Shown here: piece after piece, positions 33,574-44,221 of the stretch
Layout: the number at the start of each line of letters is the position of its first letter
How positions within the stretch are numbered: position 1 is the first letter of the stretch
Source of the DNA: Artemisia argyi
Lineage: Eukaryota > Streptophyta > Magnoliopsida > Asterales > Asteraceae
Length of the DNA: 64,000 bases
Assembly (NCBI GenBank): GCA_030686995.1
Contig: CM060708.1
Span: 103,794,523 to 103,858,522 of the forward strand
Direction of reading: 5' to 3'
Made by a program: the position numbers and the translations under genes
Notes under the pieces: model-generated
What the model was told of the DNA's origin: nothing
The model's input: only the letters and a program-made list of their open reading frames with translations
The model's database searches: none

Positions 33574-34748
33574 AGGCATCCTTAATGCATTGCACTCAAA
33601 TCAGTTTAATACACCGACACATCAGCATACTACATTTTCATATAAAAATATTCACAATGCATTAAACTTACATAGTTTAATGAATTTCCACATCACCTAT
33701 CTATTTTCTTCAATTACTTATAATTTACCATATACTAAAGATAAAATAATTATAATAACACAAGACTAATACATGGTTAATAAAAAGTATCAATATACAC
33801 ATTTTACACATACAAATACTCATTAAAAAAATAAGAAAAAAGATGCAATATAAGCTTAGCAAAAAATAAACCTGAAAGTATTTTCCTACTGACCGCTTAT
33901 TTTAATTGCCCAACAACAATTAATTTTAAATTTTATATATTATCGTATTTAGTTAAGCAAAAATCAAAAACTTCAAAATGAAATTTGTACAAAGCATCAT
34001 GTAACTATAAAGCCTTCAATATAATATAATATAATATAATAAATAGGAAGAATTACATGTATATCCTTCTTGAAGTTGAATATTACATGAATATCCTTCT
34101 CATTTACATAAATATCCTTCACACTTTTATAATTACATCACTGTCCTTATCAAACTTTTGTAATTACATCAATACATTTCCTGAACTTTTAACTTCTCAT
34201 ATATATCTAGAAATCAAGTATATTATAGTATATTAATTTTAAATTCAGAAACTATTATTTATCACTGATACTCATCATAATTACATAGTTCATATATTTT
34301 TTTTTTTGGCTTCGATTGATGAAAGACCACAATGACGAATTACAAAAGTTTAGATATATATACATATATATGAAAGAACATATTGTTCACATTTATTTTT
34401 TTGTTCGTGTATAATTTTATGCAAGAACATGTTGATTTTGGGATATATATATACGAGAATTTAAAAGTTTGAGAATGATATTGATGTAAATATAAAGTTT
34501 GAGAATGATATTAACGTAATTACAAAAGTGAGAATGACATTGATGTAATATTGAACTTTAGTAAGTATATAAATATAATTGCCCCAAATAAATAAAAACC
34601 AAGTGGTGCACTACCATAGTTATTAACCTGTGTGTTTAGAAAAACACTACAATTGAACAAATGGATGACGTGGCAACACCACAATGCATTACACTATGCC
34701 ACTTATACTTATCTTTTCTATTATACTAGTGTAGCATTGTGGATCCCC
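33574..34748. mobile_element. PIF/Harbinger-type MITE with nested fold-back
   Basis: TTA at 33571-33573 and 34749-34751 flanks imperfect inverted ends (AGGCATCCTTAATGC and, on the minus strand, GGGGATCCACAATGC). TTA target duplications and GGNATCC-type ends are typical of Tourist-like elements. It has no transposase. The interior contains a later fold-back insertion at about 34046-34590. Confidence 0.6.
34046..34590. mobile_element. Fold-back element with long inverted arms
   Basis: The left arm (GAATTACATGTATATCC..., AAGTTGAATATTACAT, repeated 'aattacat...ccttctca') pairs with the right arm read on the minus strand (GGGGCAATTATATTTATATAC..., AAGTTCAATATTACATC). Each arm holds several degenerate ~35-bp repeats. 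No ORF. Confidence 0.6.
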
Positions 34749-35039
34749 TTAGAGCAAAGGGAACGGTAACATGTTAACTGGTGTGTGCTTATTTACACAC
34801 CTTTTCTTGTCCATTTTAATACCAAAAGAGACATAAACTAACCATAAATGTCAAAGATATTATGTTTTTGTGTTTGTGATCGTGCAGGAACGGAAAATTC
34901 AGAAATTGGAAAAAATCAGGCCAAAAAGGACAAAAACGAGCACGAGTTTGGAAATCATATCAAAAGCTAGAGCCGAGGAAGCAAATTACCATTTTTGAGC
35001 TCAGAATGTCAAAACACACCTTGGAGAATCATTAAATGC

Positions 35040-35530
35040 CAAAAATAGTCCTTGGAGCAAAAGTTTGCAAAATTGGCAGAAATGGTCCCTCAAGTTTGAA
35101 AATTGACAGAAATGGCCCCTGAGCATTGGATTTTGGAAGAAAAAGTCAACACTGGTCCTTGGAGTTCATAAGTTGTCAAGTTTGGTCCCTGGGTGAAAAG
35201 TTTGAAGAAATTACAAGTTTAGTTCCTATAGTTTCAAGTTTGACAGAAATAGTCCTTGGGATTAAAATCATCATTCATGGTCCTTGTACTATTCAAATTT
35301 GGCAAATAACACCCTTGTGACAACTTTGAAAGAATGGCAGATCAAGTCCTTGTATTTTTTGGAAATTACAAAAATGGTCCCTAGAATTTTGAACATGGAA
35401 AAAATCAAAAGAGGTCCTTCTATTATTCAACCTTGGCAAGTTTTACCCTTGCAAGTACTTTGGGAAAATTACAAAACCAGCCCCTCAATATTCAGGAAAT
35501 TACATGAATGGTCCTTGTGATATTTCAAAA
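35040..35530 (+). repeat. Degenerate 'TGGTCCCT..AGTTTG' repeats in the LTR
   Basis: About ten irregular units of 35-55 bp, each with a variant of (A/T)GGTCC(C/T)TNG and a following TTTG..AATT. The three frames here are a by-product. Confidence 0.6.
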
Positions 35531-35952
35531 CCAAACCGGACCCTTTGATATTATTAGTCCAAAATCCAAGTCCAACACAAACCAAATCCAATCCAACCAC
35601 CCCTGATCCAAACCCCCAAGCCCAAAACCAAACCAGGCCCAATCCCCATTAAAATACTCCCCCCGGTCAAATAAGTCAACCATCACCCCCTTCCCTCCAC
35701 TTGACCTGCAACACCATCACCTCACCCCCCCCCCCCACCATCTTCATCACATCTACCGCCCAAACCCACTACCCCCCACCTTTCACCTCGCATTTAATGC
35801 TGCCACCCCCTTGTATAATAAAACAGACCAATTTACCTCAACAGGTTTTCCCGCCAAAACCAAATTGATGGCTAGGATGAGTTCAAATGATCCAATGGGT
35901 GAGATTAATGCTGGGTAATGATCAGAGGGACCCACAAGACCTAAAACTCACT

Positions 35953-35960
35953 TATAAAAG
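35953..35960 (+). promoter_or_regulatory. TATA box of solo LTR copy 3
   Basis: TATAAAAG in CACTTATAAAAGGAAGAAG, about 1.17 kb into the LTR. Confidence 0.55.
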
Positions 35961-38900
35961 GAAGAAGAAGGAAAGAAGCAGAGCAGTAGATTAATATTAG
36001 TTTTCTTATGTCGTTTTCATTAGTCAACCAACTTTAGTTGTAATTTTAAGCTTTAAAAGCTTGTACTCAGTTTCTTAAATATAATTTGATCTTTCTGCAA
36101 TCTTAATTTCAAGCTTTCTATTTCAACTCTCATAATTGTATTTTTATTTTGAAATTTCAAATTTAAGCTATAGTGTTCATAGTTGTTGATTAGAGACTCA
36201 TAAGCTCATATAAGCTCCCTATATAGCTTTTAAAAGCTATTAGAAACCTTAAAAACCAGTTTAGCTTGTAAGATTCAAAAATACAAAAAAAAAAATCAGA
36301 AAAATCAAAGAAAAATAAAAATTCACATGTTGAAGATAAAGATGGCTAGAGCATGGTATATTCTGGATGGCCATGGGTTAGAGCTTCTTGGGAAGCAATA
36401 GGTTTGGTAATTGGTCCTTGGTCCATGGTGTTTTGGCAGGAAGGCTTTGTAAGCTACTTTCTTAATTTTTAGCATATACTGTTCCAGTGCTTATTCCCTG
36501 CTTATTTGTGCTTATTCTGCTTCCTTATTGCTTATTAGATAGATTATAATTCATACATTAGACTTTAGTTCAAGTTTGATCAAGTTTCATTAATCCACCA
36601 ATTTTATGAGGCTGTTTGGATTTACCTGTTACCTTGTGTTCTAGCTTGTTATTGTTGTGGTTTTTGGTCCACACAAGTCACATTAGGTCCTAATAACTTA
36701 GAACAACCATAAAATCCAACCCTCATTCAGTAAAAAGTCAAAATCATTTTTAATCTCATCATATAGGATCACTGTTAGGATTTAGACCCTCAAATCACTT
36801 CCATTAGTGTAATAGTTGGTAGGATAGCTTATTTTAGTCTTCTTATAGCTTAATATAACCAAATCAATTGATAGGAATCAATCAAAATCCACCTTAGTCA
36901 ACTTAGGTGTTCAAATAAAAAAGTCAAAATTGCATAGTTAAAGTTTAAGCCTCAAGCTTTTTAATAGTTAAAGTTTACCAGCTTAACTTTTGAAATCCAT
37001 CATTGGCTTATTTTTAAGATTTTTTCTGAGGCTTGTGCAAGTGCTTATTTGGACTAGCAGGGCAAACACCCTCCCCTGCACCAGGGTTTCACCCATTTTA
37101 CATAAGCTCATTCTGGCTTATCCAGTGGGCCCCAGACCTCACCATTGGCTTTTTAGATAGCTTATCAGTAGGACTCAACATTCCAATGCTTATTTTGGAT
37201 CTGTGAACCCTTACCTTTAGCTTATTTGGCCATTGAAATTGTACTAATAGCACTCAGTATACTAAGTGCTCAGCTTAGGCACCCCATTTTCACAAGCTCA
37301 TCATAAGCTCATTATTAAGCCATAAGCCCTAAACCTTGGCTTATTTGAAATCCCTCCAGGTCAACTTTTCAGATCATTTTTTGTTTTGGACCTCTGACGC
37401 CCCTAGTAGACCCCACAGAGGGCTGCAGTTGGTCACTTTTTGCCTATTTGGCCTGTGTGATTCATATAAGTGCTTATTTGTTGTTTCTGGCTTATTCCTT
37501 GTGCTTATTCTGTACTTTTCAGCTTATTTGTATGCCATTTAGTTGTTTGTAACTTATTTATCAACTTGTAACTTATTGGTAGCTTTTTGCATCAAAAATC
37601 AATTTTTCAAGCTTATTTTGACTTATGTCATATTCTTTGGATTGCATACTGCTTATTAATAAGCTCCAATCAAAGTGTCTTTGTAAAAGTTTCGTATTTT
37701 CAGTAGTAAAATAGATTTGTAAAAGAAAAAACCAGAAAAAGACAAATTTAAAAATAGTGATAGCTTCTATTTAAGCCATTTGGCTTATTGCTCAGCTTTT
37801 TCAAAAAGCAATTTTCATTTTTATAATTTTCCTAAGTTTCTAATATATTAAAATAGTTTAAGAAAAATTTTCATAAATTTCTGAGTTAATTTAGTATTTA
37901 TAATAATTAAATTAAGTTTAATTAGTTTTAATTAAAAAAACTAAAAATTAATTTTCCTTCTGCTTATTTATAAGCAAAAGTAGCTTTTAATATTTTTCCT
38001 AGGCTTTATAATTAGTAAAGTATTTTTAGAAAAATTTTCAGAATTTTCACTGTTCATTTAGTATTTTTCATAATTAAATTAGTTTAAATAGATTTTAATT
38101 AATAAATAAGTAAATAATTAGTAAATTAGTTTAACTATAATTTTTATAAACTTTTTTATACTTTTTCAGGATTCCTATCATGGTTAATTAGTTTTGTAAA
38201 AATTTTCATATTTTTCTAAGTCACTTTAGTATTTTTCTTAAATTTAAATTAGATATAAATTAGTTTTAATTAATTATTAAATAGTTTAAATTAGTTTTTA
38301 ATTAATATTAAATAATAAATAATCAAAAAAAATAAATTTCTTATTAATTAAATTTTCTTTTAATATTAAGTTTGTAAAAGTTTTATTTTTACCCCCTCTA
38401 GTTTTAATTTGTTCAAAACTCACTTTTTTACTAGTCTGTAATCGTATCTGATTTTTAATTTGATTTACGTTTGTTTATATCTGTAAACCTGTAATTGTTT
38501 ATACTGTTTATTTGTCTTAATACTAATCAATCAGTAGTGTAAAAAAATCCAAATCATTATCTGTTACTATTACCAAATCACTTATTCCCATAAACGTTTT
38601 CCAAACACAATTTCAATCTCGTTGGGACTTCCACGGATTTTATATCTTGCACTACTCCCACTCAGGCTTGACCTGTTGACCATTCCTTGGTTAATTTGGA
38701 CTGACTGTTTGGGAGGAGTCATTAACACCGGGGTTTTTTTTATACGTTAGCGTCACATCATTTCAACACCAAATAACATAACACCAAAAAATACCTGATA
38801 ATCATAACACCATATTTTAGGACCTACTTTAAAAAATAATAAAATAACGCAAATTATAACGCAACATAACTCAAGTTATATGTTGAGTGGGTTATCATAA

Positions 38901-39081
38901 CTTGGCATAACTCAAGTTATACCTTGTCCTCTTTCCCGTTGCAACGTACGTTGTTATATCAACGCAAAACGTAACGCAACAACAACGCAGCCATGGTTAA
39001 AATGGTTAACGTGAATTAACGTGTGCCATGTAGGATGGATTTGCGTTAGGGTGCGTTAGGGTATTACCACTCCCTTCACTC

Positions 39082-39429
39082 TTATTCTGAAAAAAACCTA
39101 CACGTGCTCAAGCCAAAAAGCACTTATTTACTTCTACATTAGGTAAAAACGTTTTGTTTTATATAAAATGATTGGTTCATTCAAATTGTCAAACAACTTT
39201 GAGAAATATTAAAATACCATCATTTATATGTAATTTTAAAATACAGTTTGGCTTAAAAAGAAACTTGATATGTTTTGATTATGGAGTAGTTACTTGAGCA
39301 TAATTAAAAACACATAGTCAACTGTTGTTCCCCTAAAAAAAGTCAACCTTATAGAATTGGAACCAATTATATTTATCAAATTTTGTTTAATATGAATCAA
39401 CTATGAGACTACTCATTTCCTTACATTTA
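39082..39429. other. AT-rich spacer between two MITEs
   Basis: No gene or repeat recognised apart from the TTA duplications at each end. Confidence 0.4.
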
Positions 39430-40230
39430 GAGGGCTAGGTACCCTGCGTTTTGAGTCGCGTTTTCCCCAAAAACGCAACGTGACGGCGCGAGGAGGGTAC
39501 CGGCCCTCGCATTTTCGAGTGTTGAGCCGTCATGACCAGCCGAGATGGTCCCGGAAAACGCCACCGGACGGCGCGAGGAGGGTAACTTGGGTCGCGTTTT
39601 CCCCCATCTTTTTGGCGTTTTCGCAAATTTTTTTTTTTTTTTTTTTCAGTTGTGAACGGTTGCAATAATCTGAAAATAATTGAGATGGCTTTGCGATTCT
39701 TGTTGGGGATGATCTGAAAAACAGGAATGTTAAAATGATGTTTGAGTTATGGTTACCATGCTTGAGCTTGTGTGGGACGGCTAATGAAGATAATGAAAAA
39801 CCCTACTATTTGGTAAATATATAAATGTTTCAAAATGAAGCCTGTGGGTTAGTAGAGTAGATGGGCTTTTATGTCCAACTTTTGTTTTGGGCCATTGTTT
39901 TAAACTGTAAACTTAACCAAGAGTAAAAATGGTGATCAATACAAGCTAATAATGACGATACAACAAGTTGAGTAATATTAACTTTTTTTTTTTTTTTACT
40001 TTTATTTAATTAATGAAATTTTAATTTTATTTAAATATGTTTGTTTATTTAAATAAATGAAAAGAAAAATATATGTGGGGTCCAAGGGTGAATGACGGCA
40101 CCAAATTGATGTTATAGGAGGGAGGGGTTTTTGGTGTTATGGTGAATTCTGGTGTTATGGGAAAAGGTGCTGATGTGGCAGCACTTTTTCCCACGGCACC
40201 AACGGGACAACACCACGATACCTAGTGCTC
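39430..40230. mobile_element. PIF/Harbinger-like MITE with a GC-rich CpG block
   Basis: 801 bp flanked by TTA (39427-39429 and 40231-40233). The ends are GAGGGCTAGGTACC and, on the minus strand, GAGCACTAGGTATC. The left third is unusually GC- and CpG-rich, with an 18-bp direct repeat (GACGGCGCGAGGAGGGTA at 39482 and 39567) and a GCGTTTT/AAAACGC hairpin (39460-39478). No ORF is supported. Confidence 0.65.
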
Positions 40231-40233
40231 TTA

Positions 40234-41533
40234 TAAGCAACGTAACAACTGACCCCTACCAAGTTAAGACTCATTTACACAATCTTAGATTCAATACTGT
40301 ACGTTATATAGTTTTAACGCTGCACGTTTTTGTCTCTTATCCGATGTAAGAACTGATTGATAAGTCTTTTTCAAGGATGTCTATAGATCAAAACGATGTC
40401 CATATCTGCATTGTATTCTTGTCGAAAATGAATGAGACACTGAAAACTACACAACGTTTGGGACTTAAATGAAAGATTCAAATTGTTTATATAAGAAAAT
40501 AGCTAGTAGTTGACCCATGAACAAGTGATGAAGTTACAATATTTGAGACTCTGATGTATCCCCCGTAACTAATTCCTCTTTAAACATGAAGTTCCAACTA
40601 ACATAATATTGTGTCTGAAAGTTGTACTTTGTACCAACTTTTAGTGAAAGCCAACAAAAGAGTTAAAGAGCAAAACAAAAATGACTTTAGTGAAACAATA
40701 ATGAAACTTGATTTGCTATTAGATAACATTTTCTTAATAATAAAATTTCAATATCAAATTCCAATTTGTTCTCAGATTTAAACACAATTCACTCTCTTTT
40801 TTGTCACGTTCGCGAAAAATGCAAAGCTCGTCTCTAACAATATCTTTAATATCTGAGATTGTATGAAGATTTAGTCGTTAACATAGCCACCTAGGTCTGA
40901 GAATCGGACCTGCTCTAATACAATGTTAAACAATGTAAACCCGTAGGTATAACTTTATTAATGACCATTATTTATAATGGTAAAACTCTAGATACCCTAA
41001 ACCCACAGACGGACTTTGGCCTATTTATTCTCTAATAATATTGCTACACAAAATACTTGAATTATCCAATTTTCGCCTGATGTTGGATAATTGATCCCAA
41101 TTGCGAATATTCTTGGACACTTTTACAGATTCTAAAGTTTTGTGGCGACTAGCAACTATTGTATTAAACTTATTACGTTATTGTTCGGTAGTCGCCATTA
41201 CTATCGTCTCAAGTTTCCATACTATGTTACTATGTAAACACATGAAAAGAATAACGAGATAGACTACTATAGAGACAATAAATAAATTAACTAAAGCTAA
41301 ACCAACTTAGAAATTTAATACTTGATTGCACGTTTAGAGCCAGGCAAACACTCATCTACAACTATATGTCTTCATCAATAAAACTATTTTATTTACAAAT
41401 ACCTACAAAACCTTTAAAATATTGCTCACCTAAAGCCAAAAGGGAATTATGTTTTTCTCGCAAGAAAACAATGATGAATAGTTGTATTTCAAGTTGATTA
41501 ACAGAATAGTGCCAAATTATAGATTCTAATGAT
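40234..41533. other. Unassigned AT-rich sequence with a Copia LTR/primer-site remnant
   Basis: No gene. At 40909-40923 the minus strand reads TTGTATTAGAGCAGG, a decayed initiator-Met-type primer-binding site. An LTR end would start at 40924 (TGTTAAAC). No partner LTR or gag-pol is present, so this is probably a remnant in minus orientation. Confidence 0.4.
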
Positions 41534-41542
41534 AACCAACAT
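41534..41542. repeat. Target-site duplication of the retrotransposon, left copy
   Basis: AACCAACAT, repeated at 43214-43222. Confidence 0.7.
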
Positions 41543-43213
41543 CAGAAGTGGTCCTAACGGGTCCACCACTGGCGTTCAGCAAGGTGACCCGTTAGGACCA
41601 CTTCTTTTCGCTCTTGTGCTGCATCCCCTCGTGTACCAAATCAGAAACAATTGCAAGCTTCTTCTTCATGCGTGGTATTTTGATGATGGGACTGTCATTG
41701 GTGACACTGAGGAGGTGGCTAGGGTTCTGGACATCATTAGGGCGACAGGTCCTGTTTTGGGTCTTGAATTGAATATCAAGAAAACTGAGCTTTTTTGGCC
41801 TTCGTGTGATGGTAGGAAGCTTCGTGAGGGTTTATTCCCAAACGACATCGGTAGGCCATCGTTGGGGTTGAAGCTTCTTGGGGGGGCAGTTAGTAGAGAC
41901 GCTGGGTTTATTAGTGGGTTGGCAAAGAAGAGAGCTACTAAGGCTGTTGATATGACGCGTCTTCTTCCCCAGCTAGGAGACCCGCAGAGTGAGCTTCTCT
42001 TGCTTCGATCTTGCATGGGTATTGCTAAACTCTTTTTTGGCTTGAGGACGTGTCAACCCGTATATGTACAGGAGGCTGCTCTGCTTTTTGACAAAGGATT
42101 GCGTGAGGCGGTTGAGGATATGGTGGTTTGTGGAGGTCCCTTCTTTGGGGATCTCCAGTGGCGACTTGCTTCTTTACCTATTAGGTTTGGTGGTTTGGGG
42201 CTATATTCGGCGGTAGAGGCTTCATCTTATGCCTTTGTGGCCTCGAGGGCCCAATCTTGGGCGCTTCAGGACCACATCTTACGCAACAGTGGCGTATGCG
42301 ATATGGATTATGATTATGATTGTGCTTTGACTTGTCTTCGTGATATGATTCCAAACTTTGACTGTGGCGGTTTCGCTAAAAAGGACACCGTCCCCACTAA
42401 AGCCCAACACACATTGGCGAGTGCTCTTTTTAGCAAGATTGTCCAGGACATGGAAGTTTACTTTGAGATGACCGTTAGACAAAAAGCGGTTTTTGAGTGT
42501 CTGCGTGCACCACATGCTCAAGAATTTCTTCTTGCCATCCCTATAGACGGTCTCGATCAACATATGTCGCCGATTGAGTATCGCACTATCCTTAAATATC
42601 GCCTCATGATCCCAATTTTTCCGATTGATGAAATTTGCCCGGTTTGTCACAAAGCTTGTTTGGACTCATTCGGAGAGCATGCAATTCATTGTAGAGAGCT
42701 TCCGGGGTTCAAATACTGTCACGATTTGGTTAGGGATGTTCTTTTTGACATATTCAGGCGTGCTGGGATTTCAGTTAAGAAAGAAGCACCTGTGAATTTC
42801 TTGACCGACCCGATGGAAGGAAGATCGACACTTAGACCAGCTGACATTTTGGTTTTTGGATGGATAGGGGGAAACATGCTTGTGTAGATCTAACGGGGGT
42901 TTCTCCACTTGTGGGATTGGGGAATCATGCTTTTACGGCAGGTCAGGCTGCTTTGAAAGCCGCTTCATGCAAAGTAACCAAACACGAGAAAGCATGCCTT
43001 GATAACCTACACGCGTTTATACCTTTTGCATTTGATACTTTTGGTTTCCTTGCATCGGAGGCTGTGGAGCTGCTCAAAAGAGTCCAACGGGTTATGCATG
43101 GCAATGTTACGACCCCAAAGTCTTTGAATGTAGTTTTTAAAAGATTAAGTTTCGCTATTCAAAAAAGGCTAGCGGCGCAGCTTGTTGCCCGCTTGCCTGT
43201 CGCTTCAGTGTAA
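41543..43213 (+). pseudogene. Non-LTR retrotransposon RT, 5'-truncated second copy
   Basis: The insertion starts with a fold-back junction and enters the RT at motif B (GVQQGDPLGPLLFALVLHP, from 41574). It continues through an intact motif C (YFDDGTVIGD, about 41677). A long thumb/connector region follows, then a Cys/His cluster (CPVC...GEHAIHC, about 42637-42695) and a RPADILVFGW...CVDLTGVSPL region (about 42837-42915) that may be PD-(D/E)XK-like. The main frame runs open to 42887, then a frameshift near 42860 moves the rest to another frame ending with the TAA at 43211-43213. The missing N-terminus and the frameshift make it non-functional. It is the better-preserved relative of 8043-9860. 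The 9-bp target duplication abuts the stop codon, so almost no 3' UTR is present. Confidence 0.85.
41548..41609. repeat. 18-bp inverted repeat at the 5' junction
   Basis: AAGTGGTCCTAACGGGTC at 41548-41565 is the exact reverse complement of 41592-41609 (GACCCGTTAGGACCACTT), which is part of RT motif B. The extra inverted piece is therefore a snap-back copy of the element's own sequence. Confidence 0.85.
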
Positions 43214-43222
43214 AACCAACAT

Positions 43223-43948
43223 TTAAAGTTCAAAGATTCCACCGTACTTAAAAGTGGGGGCTGATGCTTCTTTGTGTGATTAATCAAAGGGGTTTAGTTT
43301 CTAATTGCTTTTTATTGGCTGAGTATACACAACTTGGTTTAATCAACCATAAAAACCGTGGATTCAGATATAAAGGGTTGGACCTAACCAGGGCGTCTCG
43401 CAAATTTTGGTGACCCGTGCGGCTGTGCCCCGTAACAAGAAGTAGGCCCTAGTAAACACGAAAATTTTGAACATGTTTAATGACAAACTAAAAGTTTAGT
43501 ATTACATGGGAGAAATATATAGATGTCATTCCATTAAAAGCTACTTTATGTAGATTATTAGGTACTAACATGTTACTTTTAGATCAAAAAATCAAATGCA
43601 AATAATAACTTGATTGCCAATTACTCTAAAATTTACAACTTGAAAATTGAAAACCTCAATTTAATATTCAATATAGTGAATTTGAATTAAAAATGTTTTT
43701 GCCGTATTTCTTCTTCTCTAAATCATTGGTTATTAATTGTTGAACATCGATACATTTACTAAAACATGGGCCTCATATACTTCATGGTGTTCATGGCACA
43801 TTGGTAGCAGCTAGTAAATAGAGAAAATAACGAATAAAAACATGTGGGGTTTTTATATTATATACATACGTGTAATAGATGAAGTACACCCTCTTAGCCG
43901 GCAATGGACCAAACTAGAGTGCGAGTGGTATGGTAAAACAAACTATAA
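43223..43948. other. Unassigned sequence
   Basis: No gene. A GC-richer patch at 43385-43450 stands out from the AT-rich surroundings, but I cannot assign it. Confidence 0.4.
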
Positions 43949-44175
43949 GAGCATGAGAAATCATAACTTGAGTTATTACATAATTCACCGCTACGTCAGC
44001 GCAACATAATCTCAACATCCAAAAACACAACACTAAAAAATATCAGTAAATCATAACACCAAATAACACCAATTTTCACAAATTTATAAATTCTACCCTC
44101 AACAAATTCATTTATACATTCAAACATTTCATTAATAAAACTAAACATTACAATATGAAATAAAAACATTACAAG

Positions 44176-44221
<46 letters not shown>

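Larger units (their letters stand above)
34779..38721 (+). mobile_element. 3.9-kb-family solo LTR, copy 3
   Basis: 3,943 bp, TGGTGTGTG...GGAGTCA, flanked by TTAAC at 34774-34778 and 38722-38726. It is uninterrupted and the best reference copy. Landmarks: terminal hairpin at 34780-34801, GTTTTTGTGTTTGTGATCG block (34865-34883), degenerate 'aaatggtccctgagg'-type repeats (35040-35530), TATA box (35953-35960), dense GCTTAT motifs (36470-37990), and the GTTGGGACTTCCACGG block at 38621-38637. It has no gag-pol, primer-binding site or polypurine tract, so it is a solo LTR, probably of a Gypsy element with very long LTRs. Confidence 0.8.
34752..39081. mobile_element. Tourist-like MITE split by a solo LTR
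   Basis: Inverted ends GAGCAAAGGGAACGGTAAC (left) and, on the minus strand, GAGTGAAGGGAGTGGTAATA (right), flanked by TTA at 34749-34751 and 39082-39084. Removing the LTR leaves about 380 bp. Its AACACCAAATAACATAACACC segment (38765-38820) resembles the left end of the PIF element at 43990-44080, which suggests a common family. Confidence 0.7.
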
